Shown in pieces: positions 1 to 8,635 of a stretch of DNA of 64,000 nucleotides (within the stretch, counting starts at the first letter, position 1; each line of letters opens with the position of its first letter). This stretch comes from Candidatus Humimonas hydrogenitrophica (GTDB lineage: Bacteria > Gemmatimonadota > Gemmatimonadetes > Palauibacterales > Palauibacteraceae). The notes beneath the pieces are model-generated. The model saw only the letters and a program-made list of their open reading frames with translations. It did not search any database and was not told where the DNA came from. Location: NCBI GenBank assembly GCA_947581615.1, contig CANPVD010000104.1, positions 95,959 through 159,958 on the forward strand, in the 5' to 3' direction. Position numbers and translations under genes: made by a program.

Positions 1-772
1 GGTCGGCGCCCCGCCACCCGTAGATGGACTGGTCGTCGTCCCCGACGACGCACAGGTTGCTGTGCTCCGAGGCCAGCGCCCGCACCATACGGTACTGGGC
101 GTGGTTGGTGTCCTGGTACTCGTCGACCAGCACGTGCAGAAATCGATCGGCGTAGAGCCCTCGCACGTCCTCCTCCTCCTCCAGGAGTCGGACCGGGCGC
201 CCGAGCAGGTCATCGAAATCGAACGCGTTGCAGCGACGGAGGATCGCCTCGTAGGCCGGGTAGACCTCGGCCACGCGGCGGGCCAGGAGATCGAAAGCCT
301 CCTGCCCCACCGCCTCGGGGCCCAGCAGCTGTCCCTTCGCCCGGCTGATCCGGGAGCGGAGCGCGCGCGGCGACCAGCGGTCGGGATCCACGCCCGACTC
401 CTCCATGGCCATCTTCACGGCCCGGAGCGCGTCATCCTCGTCGTAGATCGTGAAGTGCGGATCCCGGTCCAGGTGGTCCGCCTCGCGGCGCAGCAGGCGC
501 GCGCCCAGGGAGTGGAAGGTCCCCGACCACATGCCGGTGGGCGGCGCGCCCAGCAGTTCCTCGATCCGGCGACCCATCTCGCCGGCCGCCCGGTTGGTGA
601 AGGTGACCGCCATGATACGGAAGGGTGGAACGCCCTCTTCGATCAGCCGCGCGATTCGCGCCGTGAGCACGCGGGTCTTCCCGGAGCCGGCACCGGCGAG
701 CACGAGAAGGGGCCCCTCTCTGAAGTCGACCGCCTCCCGCTGTTCGGGATTGAGGGCCGGACCGCGGCTCAC
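1..772 (-). CDS. uvrD: ATP-dependent DNA helicase UvrD/PcrA, N-terminal part
   Basis: This is a superfamily 1A 3'-5' DNA helicase of the UvrD/PcrA/Rep group, which unwinds DNA in nucleotide excision repair, mismatch repair and replication-fork processing. Only the first 257 residues lie in the window; the gene runs off the left edge. The Walker A motif AGAGSGKT is at residues 26-33, the motif II box DEYQDTN at about 217-223, and the motif III region [14 protein letters not shown] at 244-257. The GTG start is chosen because it overlaps the stop of the upstream kinase as GTGA and leaves the usual short lead (LNPEQREAV) before Walker A. It is the last visible gene of a leftward chain of lipoprotein, serS, kinase and helicase. 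Whether it is UvrD or PcrA cannot be settled without the C-terminal half. Confidence 0.95.
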   Translation of the reverse strand, partial: MSRGPALNPEQREAVDFREGPLLVLAGAGSGKTRVLTARIARLIEEGVPPFRIMAVTFTNRAAGEMGRRIEELLGAPPTGMWSGTFHSLGARLLRREADHLDRDPHFTIYDEDDALRAVKMAMEESGVDPDRWSPRALRSRISRAKGQLLGPEAVGQEAFDLLARRVAEVYPAYEAILRRCNAFDFDDLLGRPVRLLEEEEDVRGLYADRFLHVLVDEYQDTNHAQYRMVRALASEHSNLCVVGDDDQSIYGWRGAD

Positions 773-1983
773 GCGTGCTCCCGGCGGCCCGCCGCGCCGC
801 CCTCGTCCACGTCGGGCAGCTCGATCCGGAAGCTGGCCCCCTTCCCCTCCTCTGTCGCCTCGAGCTCGATGCGGCCGTGGTGCATCTCCTCGACGATCCT
901 CCGGGTGAGGGAGAGGCCCACCCCCCAGCCCCGCTCCTTCGTGCTCACGCCGATGTCGAACAGCCGGCTCCTGACGCCGGGGTCGATGCCCGGCCCCGTG
1001 TCGGTGACACGGTAGACCGATCGCCCGAACTCGCTGCCGGCCCAGGTGATGGACACGGTCCCACGGCGACCCGCCAGGGCGTCGAGGGCGTTCTTGATGA
1101 GGTTCTCGAACGCCCACTCCAGCAGCGTAGCGTTGCCCAGCACGGGGGGCGCCCCATCCGGCACGTCCAGCCGTATCGCGACACGGCTCCCGAGCGTCGG
1201 CAGCCGCACGGAGAAGTAGTCGCGGAGCCTGCGGACGATGTCCTGCACCCGCACGGCCTCGAGGTCCGGGGAGCGGCCGATGAGCTCGAAGCGACGCGAC
1301 ACCTTGAGGAGCCGGTCGACGTCCGCCTTCATCTCCTCGACCAGGTCCACGCTGCCCCGCGACAGGATTCCGGGTCCCACTCCGGCCTCCACCTCCTCGA
1401 GCCAGCCCACCAGGGAGCTGAGCGGTGTGCCCATCTGGTGGGCAGACTCCCGGGCCATGGCCGACCAGATCCGTTCCCGTTCCCCGCGGAAGGACGTGTA
1501 GATCACCCAGCCGCCCGCCAGCACGGTGACCAGCAGCACCGCCGCCTGCAGCCACGGCACCCACTTGAGCCGGCGCAGGAACAGCGGCTCGCCAGCATGG
1601 ATGACCATGCCGTACTCCGGCACGCCGATGGGGGCGCTGCGCGCGTCGAGCTGGGCCACGTACTGGCGCACGCGCCGCACGCTGGCCGAGTCCCGCAGGT
1701 CGTAGTCGAACGGCAGGTTGAGGGCCGAGCGCGGCACCCCCGCCGTGTCGGTGAGCACGATGGGGATCTCCAGCTTGGAGCTCTCCTGCAGGATGCGGAG
1801 CATGAGCTCGGGACGCCGGCCCGGCTCCACGCTCGCGCCCTGGAAGGCGCTCCCGTAGATGCGACCGAACACCTGGGCGTCCCGCCGGAGGACGTCGTTG
1901 AGCTGGCGGGTGTAGAGCACGTAGGAGAGCAGCACCGCCGCGCTCACCACCGCGACGGCGACGGGTACCACGCGGCGGTTCAC
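769..1983 (-). CDS. Membrane sensor histidine kinase (orphan)
   Basis: This is a two-component sensor kinase of 404 residues. A first membrane segment at about residues 5-24 and a second at about 144-165 bracket a 120-residue extracytoplasmic sensor with no domain I recognise. The dimerisation helix carries the phospho-acceptor His182 in [11 protein letters not shown], a variant H-box of the kind found in AHQLGTPLSSL kinases rather than the classic SHELRTPL. The ATPase domain follows, with an N-box ([11 protein letters not shown]), a G1 box (DTGPGID) and a G2 box (GVGLSLT). The GTG start overlaps the serS stop as GTGA, and the stop overlaps the helicase start in the same way, so it is probably translated coupled to both. 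No response regulator is encoded nearby, so its partner and signal are unknown. Confidence 0.9.
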   Translation of the reverse strand: MNRRVVPVAVAVVSAAVLLSYVLYTRQLNDVLRRDAQVFGRIYGSAFQGASVEPGRRPELMLRILQESSKLEIPIVLTDTAGVPRSALNLPFDYDLRDSASVRRVRQYVAQLDARSAPIGVPEYGMVIHAGEPLFLRRLKWVPWLQAAVLLVTVLAGGWVIYTSFRGERERIWSAMARESAHQMGTPLSSLVGWLEEVEAGVGPGILSRGSVDLVEEMKADVDRLLKVSRRFELIGRSPDLEAVRVQDIVRRLRDYFSVRLPTLGSRVAIRLDVPDGAPPVLGNATLLEWAFENLIKNALDALAGRRGTVSITWAGSEFGRSVYRVTDTGPGIDPGVRSRLFDIGVSTKERGWGVGLSLTRRIVEEMHHGRIELEATEEGKGASFRIELPDVDEGGAAGRREHA

Positions 1984-3260
1984 GGGGCCGTGAGCTTCCC
2001 GCCACCCATGTAGGGGTGCAGCGCCTCGGGCAGATCCACCGATCCGTCCTCCCGTTGCCCGTTCTCGAGGAGGGCGACGATCACGCGGGCGAGGGCCACG
2101 CCCGAGCCGTTCAGGGTGTGCGCGAACTCGGGACCCGCGCCGGGACCGCGCCGGAATCGAATGTCGGCGCGGCGAGCCTGGTAATCGGTGTAGCTCGAGC
2201 AGCTCGACACCTCGAGCCACTCCCCCACTCCGGCCGACCACACCTCGAGGTCGTAGGTGATCGCGTTCGCGAACCCGAGGTCTCGGGTGGGGAGGAGGAT
2301 GCGCCGGAACGGGAGCTCCAGCCTGCGCAGGACCTCCTCCGCGTGCCCCGTGAGGAGCTCCAGCTCCTCTGCCGAGCGCTCCGGCAAGGCGATTCGGACG
2401 AGCTCGACCTTGTCGAACTGGTGCACCCGGAGGAGGCCGCGCGTGTCCCGGCCGGCGGACCCCGCCTCACGTCGAAAGCAGGGGGTGTACGCGACGTAGG
2501 CTCGCGGAAGGGACGCCCCGTCCAGGATCTCCCCCCGGTGCAGGTTGGTCACCGGCACTTCGGCCGTCGGCACCAGGAAGAGGTCGTCGGGCTCCGTCCT
2601 GTACGCGTCCGTCTCGAACTTGGGCAGGTGGCCGGTCCCGGTCATCGACTCGCGGGTGACCATGTAGGGCGGGGCGACCTCGAGGTAGCCGTGCTCGTCC
2701 CGGTGCAGGTCCAGCATGAAGTCGATCAGGGCGCGCTGCAGCCGCGCGCCGTCCCCGAAGAGCACGGGGAACCCGGACCCGGAGAGCTTGGCGCCCCGCT
2801 CGAGGTCGAGGATCCCGAGCGTCTCGCCGACCTCCCAGTGCGGTCGGGCCTCGAAGGCCAGCTCGGGGCGCCCGCCCTCGGCGTGCAGCACCTCGAACGC
2901 GCCCTCCTCGCCCTCCGGCACGCGGGGGTCGGGCAGGTTGGGCAGACCCATGATGCGGGCCCGAAGAACGCCCTCCACACCCCCCAGCTCGTCGTCGAGC
3001 CCGTCGATGCGGTCCGAGACGCCGCGCATGGCGGCGATCAGCTCCGAGGCGTCCTCCCCGGCGCTCTTCCGCACCCCGATCTCCTTCGAGGCCTCGTTGC
3101 GCTCGGCCCGTAGCGCCTCCACCTGTCCCAGGATCTCGCGCCGGCGCTCGTCGAGGCGAAGCGCCTCTTCGAGCGTCTCGAGGATCCCGGGGTCGCCCCG
3201 CCGCGCCAGTCGGCGGCGGGCCTCGTCCGGGTCGGCCCGGAGTTCCCTGATGTCGAGCAC
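1980..3260 (-). CDS. serS: Seryl-tRNA synthetase
   Basis: This class II aminoacyl-tRNA synthetase charges tRNA-Ser, and also the selenocysteine tRNA where present, in the cytoplasm. It has 426 residues, the usual length. An N-terminal antiparallel coiled coil of about 105 residues, rich in Glu and Arg, forms the tRNA-binding arm. The catalytic core contains the motif 2 signature [15 protein letters not shown] followed by HQFDKVELV, and motif 3 around [14 protein letters not shown]. The start is GTG ([14 protein letters not shown]), 2 bases after the stop of the lipoprotein gene. The stop overlaps the kinase start. Co-transcription with a lipoprotein and a sensor kinase is a local arrangement; no functional link between them is evident. 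Confidence 0.98.
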   Translation of the reverse strand: MLDIRELRADPDEARRRLARRGDPGILETLEEALRLDERRREILGQVEALRAERNEASKEIGVRKSAGEDASELIAAMRGVSDRIDGLDDELGGVEGVLRARIMGLPNLPDPRVPEGEEGAFEVLHAEGGRPELAFEARPHWEVGETLGILDLERGAKLSGSGFPVLFGDGARLQRALIDFMLDLHRDEHGYLEVAPPYMVTRESMTGTGHLPKFETDAYRTEPDDLFLVPTAEVPVTNLHRGEILDGASLPRAYVAYTPCFRREAGSAGRDTRGLLRVHQFDKVELVRIALPERSAEELELLTGHAEEVLRRLELPFRRILLPTRDLGFANAITYDLEVWSAGVGEWLEVSSCSSYTDYQARRADIRFRRGPGAGPEFAHTLNGSGVALARVIVALLENGQREDGSVDLPEALHPYMGGGKLTAP

Positions 3261-3262
3261 CG

Positions 3263-3886
3263 TCAGCCCCCGCCCTGTCCGGGCGCGAGGATGCGCTGCT
3301 CACAGTTGGGATTGGTCAGGTAGCGGAACGTGAGGGTCCCGGCCGCCGTGTCCACCGAGGTGATCTTCATTTTCATGAAATATCGGCACTGCACGGCGAA
3401 GTTGGGGTCCGAGCGGCTCACCACCGCCAGGACATCTCCCTGGGAGACCTGGAGCGGCTTGTCCGTCGTGTACCCGCCGGACGGGGCCTCGGTGAGCTGC
3501 TCGAACGACTCCGTCACCTTCTGGATGCCCTGGCCCGAGGCGCCTCCCAACACCATGTCCCTCGGTCGCAACTCCAGGGTGCCGTCCGGCTGCACGTAGT
3601 AGAGGAAGTCCCAGCCCGACGTGATATCGGTGCGCACGGCGAGCCCGGCGACGATGTCGAACGCGGAGGGGGAGCCCAGGTCCGAGGTCCGGAAGTCCGC
3701 GAGCGTGGCCACGCTCGCCGAGTCCGCCACCGGGGCCAGGAGCCCCGAGTTACCGCAGCCGGCGGCCACCAGCGCGGAGGCGGCGAGCACCGCCGCCACG
3801 GGCAGCGCGCACGCGACGGCCTTTCCCACGAGCCGGAGTCTCGTGGCGGCGGAACCTGCGAAGCGTTTCTCGACGTGTGTGATCAC
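3263..3886 (-). CDS. Putative lipoprotein of unknown function
   Basis: The product is a predicted lipoprotein of 207 residues, or 188 if the internal GTG at 3829 is the true start. A hydrophobic stretch (VACALPVAAVLAASALVAAGC) ends in a lipobox-like VAAGC. The mature part is small and soluble, with no domain that I recognise. It contains two further cysteines near the end, in VQCRYF and NPNCEQR, and a phrase resembling HmuY-like proteins (ADFRTSDLGSPSAFDI), but I do not assign it there. A good promoter places the transcription start almost exactly at the GTG at 3886. Either that codon is read leaderless or the downstream GTG at 3829 is used. It heads the serS-kinase-uvrD chain. Confidence 0.72.
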   Translation of the reverse strand: MITHVEKRFAGSAATRLRLVGKAVACALPVAAVLAASALVAAGCGNSGLLAPVADSASVATLADFRTSDLGSPSAFDIVAGLAVRTDITSGWDFLYYVQPDGTLELRPRDMVLGGASGQGIQKVTESFEQLTEAPSGGYTTDKPLQVSQGDVLAVVSRSDPNFAVQCRYFMKMKITSVDTAAGTLTFRYLTNPNCEQRILAPGQGGG

Positions 3887-3892
3887 CCGGAG

Positions 3893-3921
3893 AAGATCGG
3901 CCGGCACGCCGCGGGTGTCAA
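3893..3921 (-). promoter_or_regulatory. Predicted promoter for lipoprotein-serS operon
   Basis: On the minus strand a perfect -35 TTGACA (3916-3921) is followed by a 17-base spacer and a -10 GATCTT (3893-3898). The predicted transcription start is near 3886, on top of the longer candidate start codon. The -10 is the weaker half. Confidence 0.55.
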
Positions 3922-3977
3922 GAAACCCGGATCCTGGATAACCCGCTAACTGCAAGGCTTTCCTGCGCTCCGACGGC

Positions 3978-4006
3978 TTGACGCCTCCCGGGTGCGGGCG
4001 TAGCTT
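3978..4006 (+). promoter_or_regulatory. Predicted promoter for manC operon
   Basis: The -35 TTGACG (3978-3983), a 17-base spacer and the -10 TAGCTT (4001-4006) lie on the plus strand, divergent from the lipoprotein promoter. The predicted start near 4013 gives a leader of about 78 bases before manC. The -10 matches those of psd and the initiator tRNA exactly. Confidence 0.65.
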
Positions 4007-4090
4007 CCGGTCCGTTCGCGAGCCGCTCCTCGGCGGCGGTCCCGACCACCGGGGCGGCCGGCGAGGGCCCCCTCCACCAGGTCGCTGTCC

Positions 4091-5131
4091 ATGCCCGCCC
4101 AAGCGTCGATCCACGCCGTCGTCCTGGCCGGCGGCATCGGATCCCGCTTCTGGCCCGCCTCGAGGCCGGAGCGGCCCAAGCAGCTCCTCCCGCTGGCGGC
4201 CGGGGGCATCCCCCTGGTGACGGCGGCCGTCCGCCGCGCCCGACGGCTGGCGGGCCCCGGGCGGGTCCGGGTCGTGGCCGGACGGCATCTGCTCTCCTCC
4301 CTCGGGACGGCCCTGCCGGACATGGAGCCGGGCGCGTGGATGGCCGAGCCCGAGCCGCGCGGCACGGGTCCGGCCCTGTGCTGGGCGGCGCACGCCATCG
4401 CCCGGGAGGATCCCGACGCCGTCATGGTCTCCCTGCACGCGGACCATCGGATCGCACCCGAGGAGGCATTCGAGGCTACCCTGCGTCGGGCGATCGCGGC
4501 CGCCGAGGTCGGCGGGCGCCTCTACTGCGTGGGGGTCCCACCCGACCGGCCGGAGACCGGCTACGGCTACGTCCAGCTCGGGACCGAGCTCGAGGAGGGC
4601 ACGTTCGAGGCGCGCGCCTTCGTGGAGAAGCCGGACGAGGACCGGGCCGCGCGGTACGTCGCCTCGGGCGACTACCTCTGGAACACCGGCCTGTTCGTGT
4701 GGCGTGTCGCCGACCTCCTGGAGGTCGTCCGCGACCGGACACCGGAGATCGCCTCCGCGCTCGATCGGCTGGATGCCGGCGACGTGGACGGCTACTTCGA
4801 CGCCGTCGAGCCGGTGAGCGTGGACGTGGGGGTCATGGAACGCGCGCCCGCCGTGGGCGTCGTTCGGGCCACCTTCGGGTGGGACGACCTCGGGGTGTGG
4901 AGCGCGCTCCTGCGCACCCTGCCCGCGGACGAGCACGGCAACGTGGTCATGGGACCCGGACGGCTGGTCGAGTCGGAGGGCAATGTCCTGTGGTCGGAGG
5001 ACGGCCGCATCACGGCGTTCGGGGTCCAGGGACTGGTCGTCGTGCGGAGCGGCGGCCAGACGCTGGTCACCACCGTGGAGCGCGCCCCGGCGCTCAAGCG
5101 GCTGCTCGCCGAGCTCGGGGAGCCGACGTGA
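4091..5131 (+). CDS. manC: Mannose-1-phosphate guanylyltransferase
   Basis: The enzyme makes GDP-mannose from mannose-1-phosphate and GTP for glycan or exopolysaccharide synthesis in the cytoplasm. At 346 residues it has the nucleotidyltransferase domain only, without the C-terminal phosphomannose-isomerase domain of type II enzymes. The signature AGGIGSRFWPASRPERPKQ sits near residues 13-31, the sugar-phosphate motif FVEKPDEDRA near 177-186, and a later WDDLGVWSAL segment completes the fold. It is the first gene after a strong promoter. Its stop overlaps the GTG start of the next nucleotidyltransferase as GTGA, so the two products are probably made together. I see no clear Shine-Dalgarno sequence in front of the ATG. 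Confidence 0.93.
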   Translation: MPAQASIHAVVLAGGIGSRFWPASRPERPKQLLPLAAGGIPLVTAAVRRARRLAGPGRVRVVAGRHLLSSLGTALPDMEPGAWMAEPEPRGTGPALCWAAHAIAREDPDAVMVSLHADHRIAPEEAFEATLRRAIAAAEVGGRLYCVGVPPDRPETGYGYVQLGTELEEGTFEARAFVEKPDEDRAARYVASGDYLWNTGLFVWRVADLLEVVRDRTPEIASALDRLDAGDVDGYFDAVEPVSVDVGVMERAPAVGVVRATFGWDDLGVWSALLRTLPADEHGNVVMGPGRLVESEGNVLWSEDGRITAFGVQGLVVVRSGGQTLVTTVERAPALKRLLAELGEPT

Positions 5132-6360
5132 AGCTGTACCTGTTCGACGACGCGGTCGCCGACGGGTGGGCACCCTTCTCCCTGACCCGTCCCATCGGCG
5201 AGCTACGCTTCGGGGCTCTCCTCCTGCGCGAGCGGATCGAGTCGTGGGTGGGCCGGGAAGCGGACGGTCATCTCGTCATGCGTCCATGGCTCGCCTCGTT
5301 CGAGGAGCCCGGAGCACCTCCGGTCCGGGAGCCTGGAGCCCTGCCGCCCGGTTCGGGCCGGCTCCTGCTGAGCTCGCGGTTCGTTCCGGCGGCGACGACC
5401 CACGCCGCAGGCGCGGAGGAGAGCGACGGCCCCGTGATCCTGGTCGCGGATGGCCGGGCCGTGGGCTGCTACCTCCCGCCCGGCGCCGACAACGTGGACG
5501 GGGCGTGGCTCGCACGGCCCGGCGGACTCCCGGGCGCGACCGAGCGCGAGATCGCGGGCCGATCGCTGTCCGCTCCCTGGGAGATCGTCCGGCTCGGGTC
5601 CGAGCGCACGGCGCGCGATCTGGTCGACAGGGGTAGCTCGATCCGGCCGGAGCACGTGCTGCCGGACGGCGTGTGGCGGATGGGCGAGGAGCCCCTCCTG
5701 GTCGAGGAGGGCGTCACGATCGAGCCGGGCGTGGTGCTGGACCTGCGACACGGTCCGGTGGGTCTGGGACGGAACGTCCAGGTCCGGGCGGGCTGCCGGC
5801 TCGAGGGGCCCGTGTGGGCCGGGGCGGGAAGCCGCCTCCTGGGCGGTCCGATCTCGGACCTCGCCACGGGGCCGGCCAGCACCTTCCGCGGGGAAGTGGT
5901 GGACGTCCAGGCGGTCGGCTGGGTGAACAAGGCCCACGAGGGCCATCTCGGTCACGCGCTCCTGGGCCGCTGGATCAACTTCGGGGCGGGGACGACCAAC
6001 AGCGACCTCAAGAACAACTACGGGAGCGTCCGGGTGGGTCCGCCGGGACGGGAAGTGGACACCGGCCTCCTCAAGCTCGGCTGCCTGGTGGGGGACCACG
6101 TCAAGACGGCCATCGGCACCCTGCTGGACACGGGCACGGTGCTGGGTGCCGGAGCCAACCTGTTCGGCCCCGGCCGTCCGCCCAAGTGGGTCCCGCCGTT
6201 CGCGTGGGGGTTCGGCGAGGGCGCCGGCCGCTACCGACGCGAGGCGTTCCTGGCGACGGCCGCCGTGGTGATGGAGCGCAGGGGGGTGGAGCTCACCGCG
6301 GGCGCCCGCCGGTGGCTCGGCGCCGCGTGGGACGCCGCGAGCTCGGGAGGCGACGCGTGA
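5128..6360 (+). CDS. GlmU-like putative sugar-1-phosphate nucleotidyltransferase
   Basis: This 410-residue protein belongs to the GlmU-like group with an N-terminal nucleotidyltransferase-type domain starting MKLYLFDDAVADGWAPFSLTRPIGELR and a C-terminal left-handed beta-helix. The N-terminal part lacks the classic GxGTRMxxxxPK loop, as is usual in this subfamily, so nucleotidyl transfer is not proven. The helix region has the short repeats typical of hexapeptide acyltransferases (LGRNVQVRAG, VGDHVKTAIG, TLLDTGTVLG) and a conserved INFGAGTTNSDLKNNYG segment close to that of GlmU. The substrate is unknown; position after manC suggests a glycan role. The GTG start overlaps manC and the stop overlaps the next gene, both as GTGA. 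Confidence 0.8.
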   Translation: MKLYLFDDAVADGWAPFSLTRPIGELRFGALLLRERIESWVGREADGHLVMRPWLASFEEPGAPPVREPGALPPGSGRLLLSSRFVPAATTHAAGAEESDGPVILVADGRAVGCYLPPGADNVDGAWLARPGGLPGATEREIAGRSLSAPWEIVRLGSERTARDLVDRGSSIRPEHVLPDGVWRMGEEPLLVEEGVTIEPGVVLDLRHGPVGLGRNVQVRAGCRLEGPVWAGAGSRLLGGPISDLATGPASTFRGEVVDVQAVGWVNKAHEGHLGHALLGRWINFGAGTTNSDLKNNYGSVRVGPPGREVDTGLLKLGCLVGDHVKTAIGTLLDTGTVLGAGANLFGPGRPPKWVPPFAWGFGEGAGRYRREAFLATAAVVMERRGVELTAGARRWLGAAWDAASSGGDA

Positions 6361-7196
6361 GGGTCGCCAGCCTCGGAAGCGGCAGCCGGGGCAACGCCCT
6401 GTACGTCGAAGAGGCCGGGACGCGGGTCCTGGTGGACGTGGGGTTCAGTGGCGCGCAGTTGGCCCGGCGCCTCGAAGCGCTGGGAGTGGACCCGGGCGGG
6501 ATCGACGCCGTGATCGTCACCCACGACCACCGGGACCACACCGCCGGGGCGGGCGTGGCGGCGCGGCGTTGGGGATGGCCGCTGTTCATGAGCCCGGCCA
6601 CGCGTGCCGCGTGTGCCTCCCTGCTCCGCGGGCACGAGGAGGTTCGGACCTTCGAGGCCGGAGCGCGCTTCGAGGTGGGGGCCCTGAGGGTGACCTCCTT
6701 CCTCACCTGCCACGATGCCGCCGATCCACTGGCCGTGACGGTGACCGGCGCGGAATCGGGCCTGAAGTTGGGGGTGGCTACGGACCTGGGCCGACCCACC
6801 ACGGGCGTGCGAGCCGCTCTGGCCGGCTGCCACTTCCTGGTCCTGGAGGCCAACCACGACGAGGTGCTGCTGCGAGAGGGCCCCTACCCCTGGGCGATCA
6901 AGGAGCGCATCGGCGGCAGCCGCGGCCACCTGTCCAACCGGATGGCGGCCGAGCTGGCCGTCGAGCTGCTGCACCCTGGCCTGTGCGGGATCCTCCTGGC
7001 GCACCTGAGCCAGGAGTGCAACGACCCGGAACGGGCCCGCGGGATCGTGGCCGGGGCGCTGTACGACCGCGGCTGGAAGGGAGCCGTGCACGTGGCCGAC
7101 CAGGACGATCCCAGCCCCCTGTTCGACCTTCCGGGCCTCGTGGCCCGCGCCGGCCGCGGCCCGCAGCTGGACCTGTTCCGGACGGTCCCGCGCTGA
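6357..7196 (+). CDS. Metallo-beta-lactamase fold hydrolase, YycJ/WalJ type
   Basis: This is a 279-residue metal-dependent hydrolase of the YycJ/WalJ group, thought in other bacteria to act on nucleic acid. The N-terminus VRVASLGSGSRGNALYVE is the family hallmark. The metal-binding motif THDHRDH is at about residues 60-66. Further conserved pieces are SFLTCHDAADP, GVATDLG, and the late LAHLSQECN, which supplies the last histidine. The GTG start overlaps the preceding stop as GTGA, so it closes the manC unit. It converges on rseP with only 13 bases between stops, and I see no hairpin terminator there. Confidence 0.88.
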   Translation: MRVASLGSGSRGNALYVEEAGTRVLVDVGFSGAQLARRLEALGVDPGGIDAVIVTHDHRDHTAGAGVAARRWGWPLFMSPATRAACASLLRGHEEVRTFEAGARFEVGALRVTSFLTCHDAADPLAVTVTGAESGLKLGVATDLGRPTTGVRAALAGCHFLVLEANHDEVLLREGPYPWAIKERIGGSRGHLSNRMAAELAVELLHPGLCGILLAHLSQECNDPERARGIVAGALYDRGWKGAVHVADQDDPSPLFDLPGLVARAGRGPQLDLFRTVPR

Positions 7197-7209
7197 CCTG
7201 GAGGGAGCC

Positions 7210-8592
7210 TCAGCCCCCGAACAGCCGGAGGGCGTCGCTGGCGATCGCCCAGACCATGATCGCCGCCACGATGAACAGGCCCACCCGCGTCCACCGCAGC
7301 CGCGTCTCCAGCCTGAGGGGTCGTCCGCGCACGCCCTCGATGGCCAGGAACAGGAGGTGCCCCCCGTCCAGAACGGGGATCGGCAGGAGGTTCAGAATGG
7401 CCAGGTTGATCGACAGGACGGCCATGAAGCGGAGGAGGGCCGACAGCCCCATGCGGGCCGCCTGACCGCTGATCTTCCCTATCAGGATCGGCCCGCCGAG
7501 GCTGCGAGGGGACACCGTCCGGGTCACGAGACCCACGACCACGTCCACGGTCGTCCGGATCCAGCGCCACGTCTCCGAGAGCCCCACCCGGACGGTTTCG
7601 ACCGGTCCGACCCGCACGGGGGCGAGAGCGCGGCCCAGTACGCCGCTGCTGACGCCCACGCCCAGGTAGCCGAAGCGGAGCGTGTCGGCGCCGGCCGCGA
7701 CGGAACGCGGCTCCGGAACGGCGGTCAGTGACACCCTGCGGCCGTCCCGCTCCACCACGAGCGGCAGCCTCTCGCCCGGTCGCTCCTTGATGATCTGGAC
7801 GAAGGCCTGCCACCCGCTGACGGGCCGTCCGGCCGCGTCGACCACCCGGTCACCGACCTCCAACCCCGCCGAGTCGGCCGGAGAGCCGCCCTGGACCTCC
7901 GAGATGAGCGCCGGAAGCGTCAGGTCCGGCTGGAGCGCGCCGATGAGCGCGTTCCGCAGGGAGTCGGTCGAGGGCATCGGGATGGTGACCGCACCGAGGT
8001 CTCTGAAATGGATCCTCACCGGGCCCGCCTCGGCCGTGGCCAGCGCCAGGGTGAGATCGTTCCAGTTCTGAATCGCCTTGCCGTCGATCGAGTCGATATG
8101 GCTGCCGCTGGGGACCCGGGCGAGAGCGAACGTCCCCGGCGGCAGCGCGGCCTCGTCGACCCCGCCCAGCCGGGAGGGGGGCACGGGCGGCACGCCCCAG
8201 ATGGCCGCGATGGCCGTGAAGGCCACCACCGCGAACAACCCGTTCATGATGACGCCGGCCGAGATCACGAGTGCGCGCGCCGCCAGGGGCTTGGCGTCGA
8301 AGTCCCGCTCCGACGCCTCGCGGTGCTCGCTCCCCTCCTCGGGTCCCCCTTCGAGGCCCTCGAACGCCTCTTCCTCGCCCATGCCCGCCATCTTCACGTA
8401 GCCGCCCAGCGGCAACCACGAGAGGACGTACTCGGTCTCGCCCCATCGGAAGCCGACCGCCCTGGGCCCCATCCCGATGGAGAAGCGCGGGACCTCGATG
8501 TCCACGAGCTTGGCCGCGGCAAAGTGTCCGAGCTCGTGCACGAAGATGAGCACGCCGAGCACCACGGCCGTGGCCAGCAGAGTCGTCAGCAC
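7210..8592 (-). CDS. rseP: Site-2 zinc metalloprotease RseP
   Basis: This intramembrane zinc protease cleaves anti-sigma factors or leftover signal peptides inside the inner membrane. In the 460-residue protein the active-site HELGH lies in the first membrane helix near residue 20. The second metal-ligand motif NLLPIPVLDGGHLLF is near the C-terminus. Between them is a periplasmic part with PDZ-type GDRVVDAAGRPVSGW segments, probably two PDZ domains. The GTG start is chosen because it follows a strong ribosome-binding sequence (GGAGGGGAGGAG). Following dxr is the classic order uppS-cdsA-dxr-rseP. No cognate anti-sigma factor is encoded in the window. Confidence 0.95.
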   Translation of the reverse strand: MLTTLLATAVVLGVLIFVHELGHFAAAKLVDIEVPRFSIGMGPRAVGFRWGETEYVLSWLPLGGYVKMAGMGEEEAFEGLEGGPEEGSEHREASERDFDAKPLAARALVISAGVIMNGLFAVVAFTAIAAIWGVPPVPPSRLGGVDEAALPPGTFALARVPSGSHIDSIDGKAIQNWNDLTLALATAEAGPVRIHFRDLGAVTIPMPSTDSLRNALIGALQPDLTLPALISEVQGGSPADSAGLEVGDRVVDAAGRPVSGWQAFVQIIKERPGERLPLVVERDGRRVSLTAVPEPRSVAAGADTLRFGYLGVGVSSGVLGRALAPVRVGPVETVRVGLSETWRWIRTTVDVVVGLVTRTVSPRSLGGPILIGKISGQAARMGLSALLRFMAVLSINLAILNLLPIPVLDGGHLLFLAIEGVRGRPLRLETRLRWTRVGLFIVAAIMVWAIASDALRLFGG

Positions 8593-8635
8593 GTCCCTCT
8601 CCTCCCCTCCCCCACCGATCCTCGTGCCACGGTCC

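Noticed and set aside
7197..7209. A terminator between the convergent MBL hydrolase and rseP genes
   Set aside because: Only 13 bases separate the stops and no hairpin with T-tract is visible.
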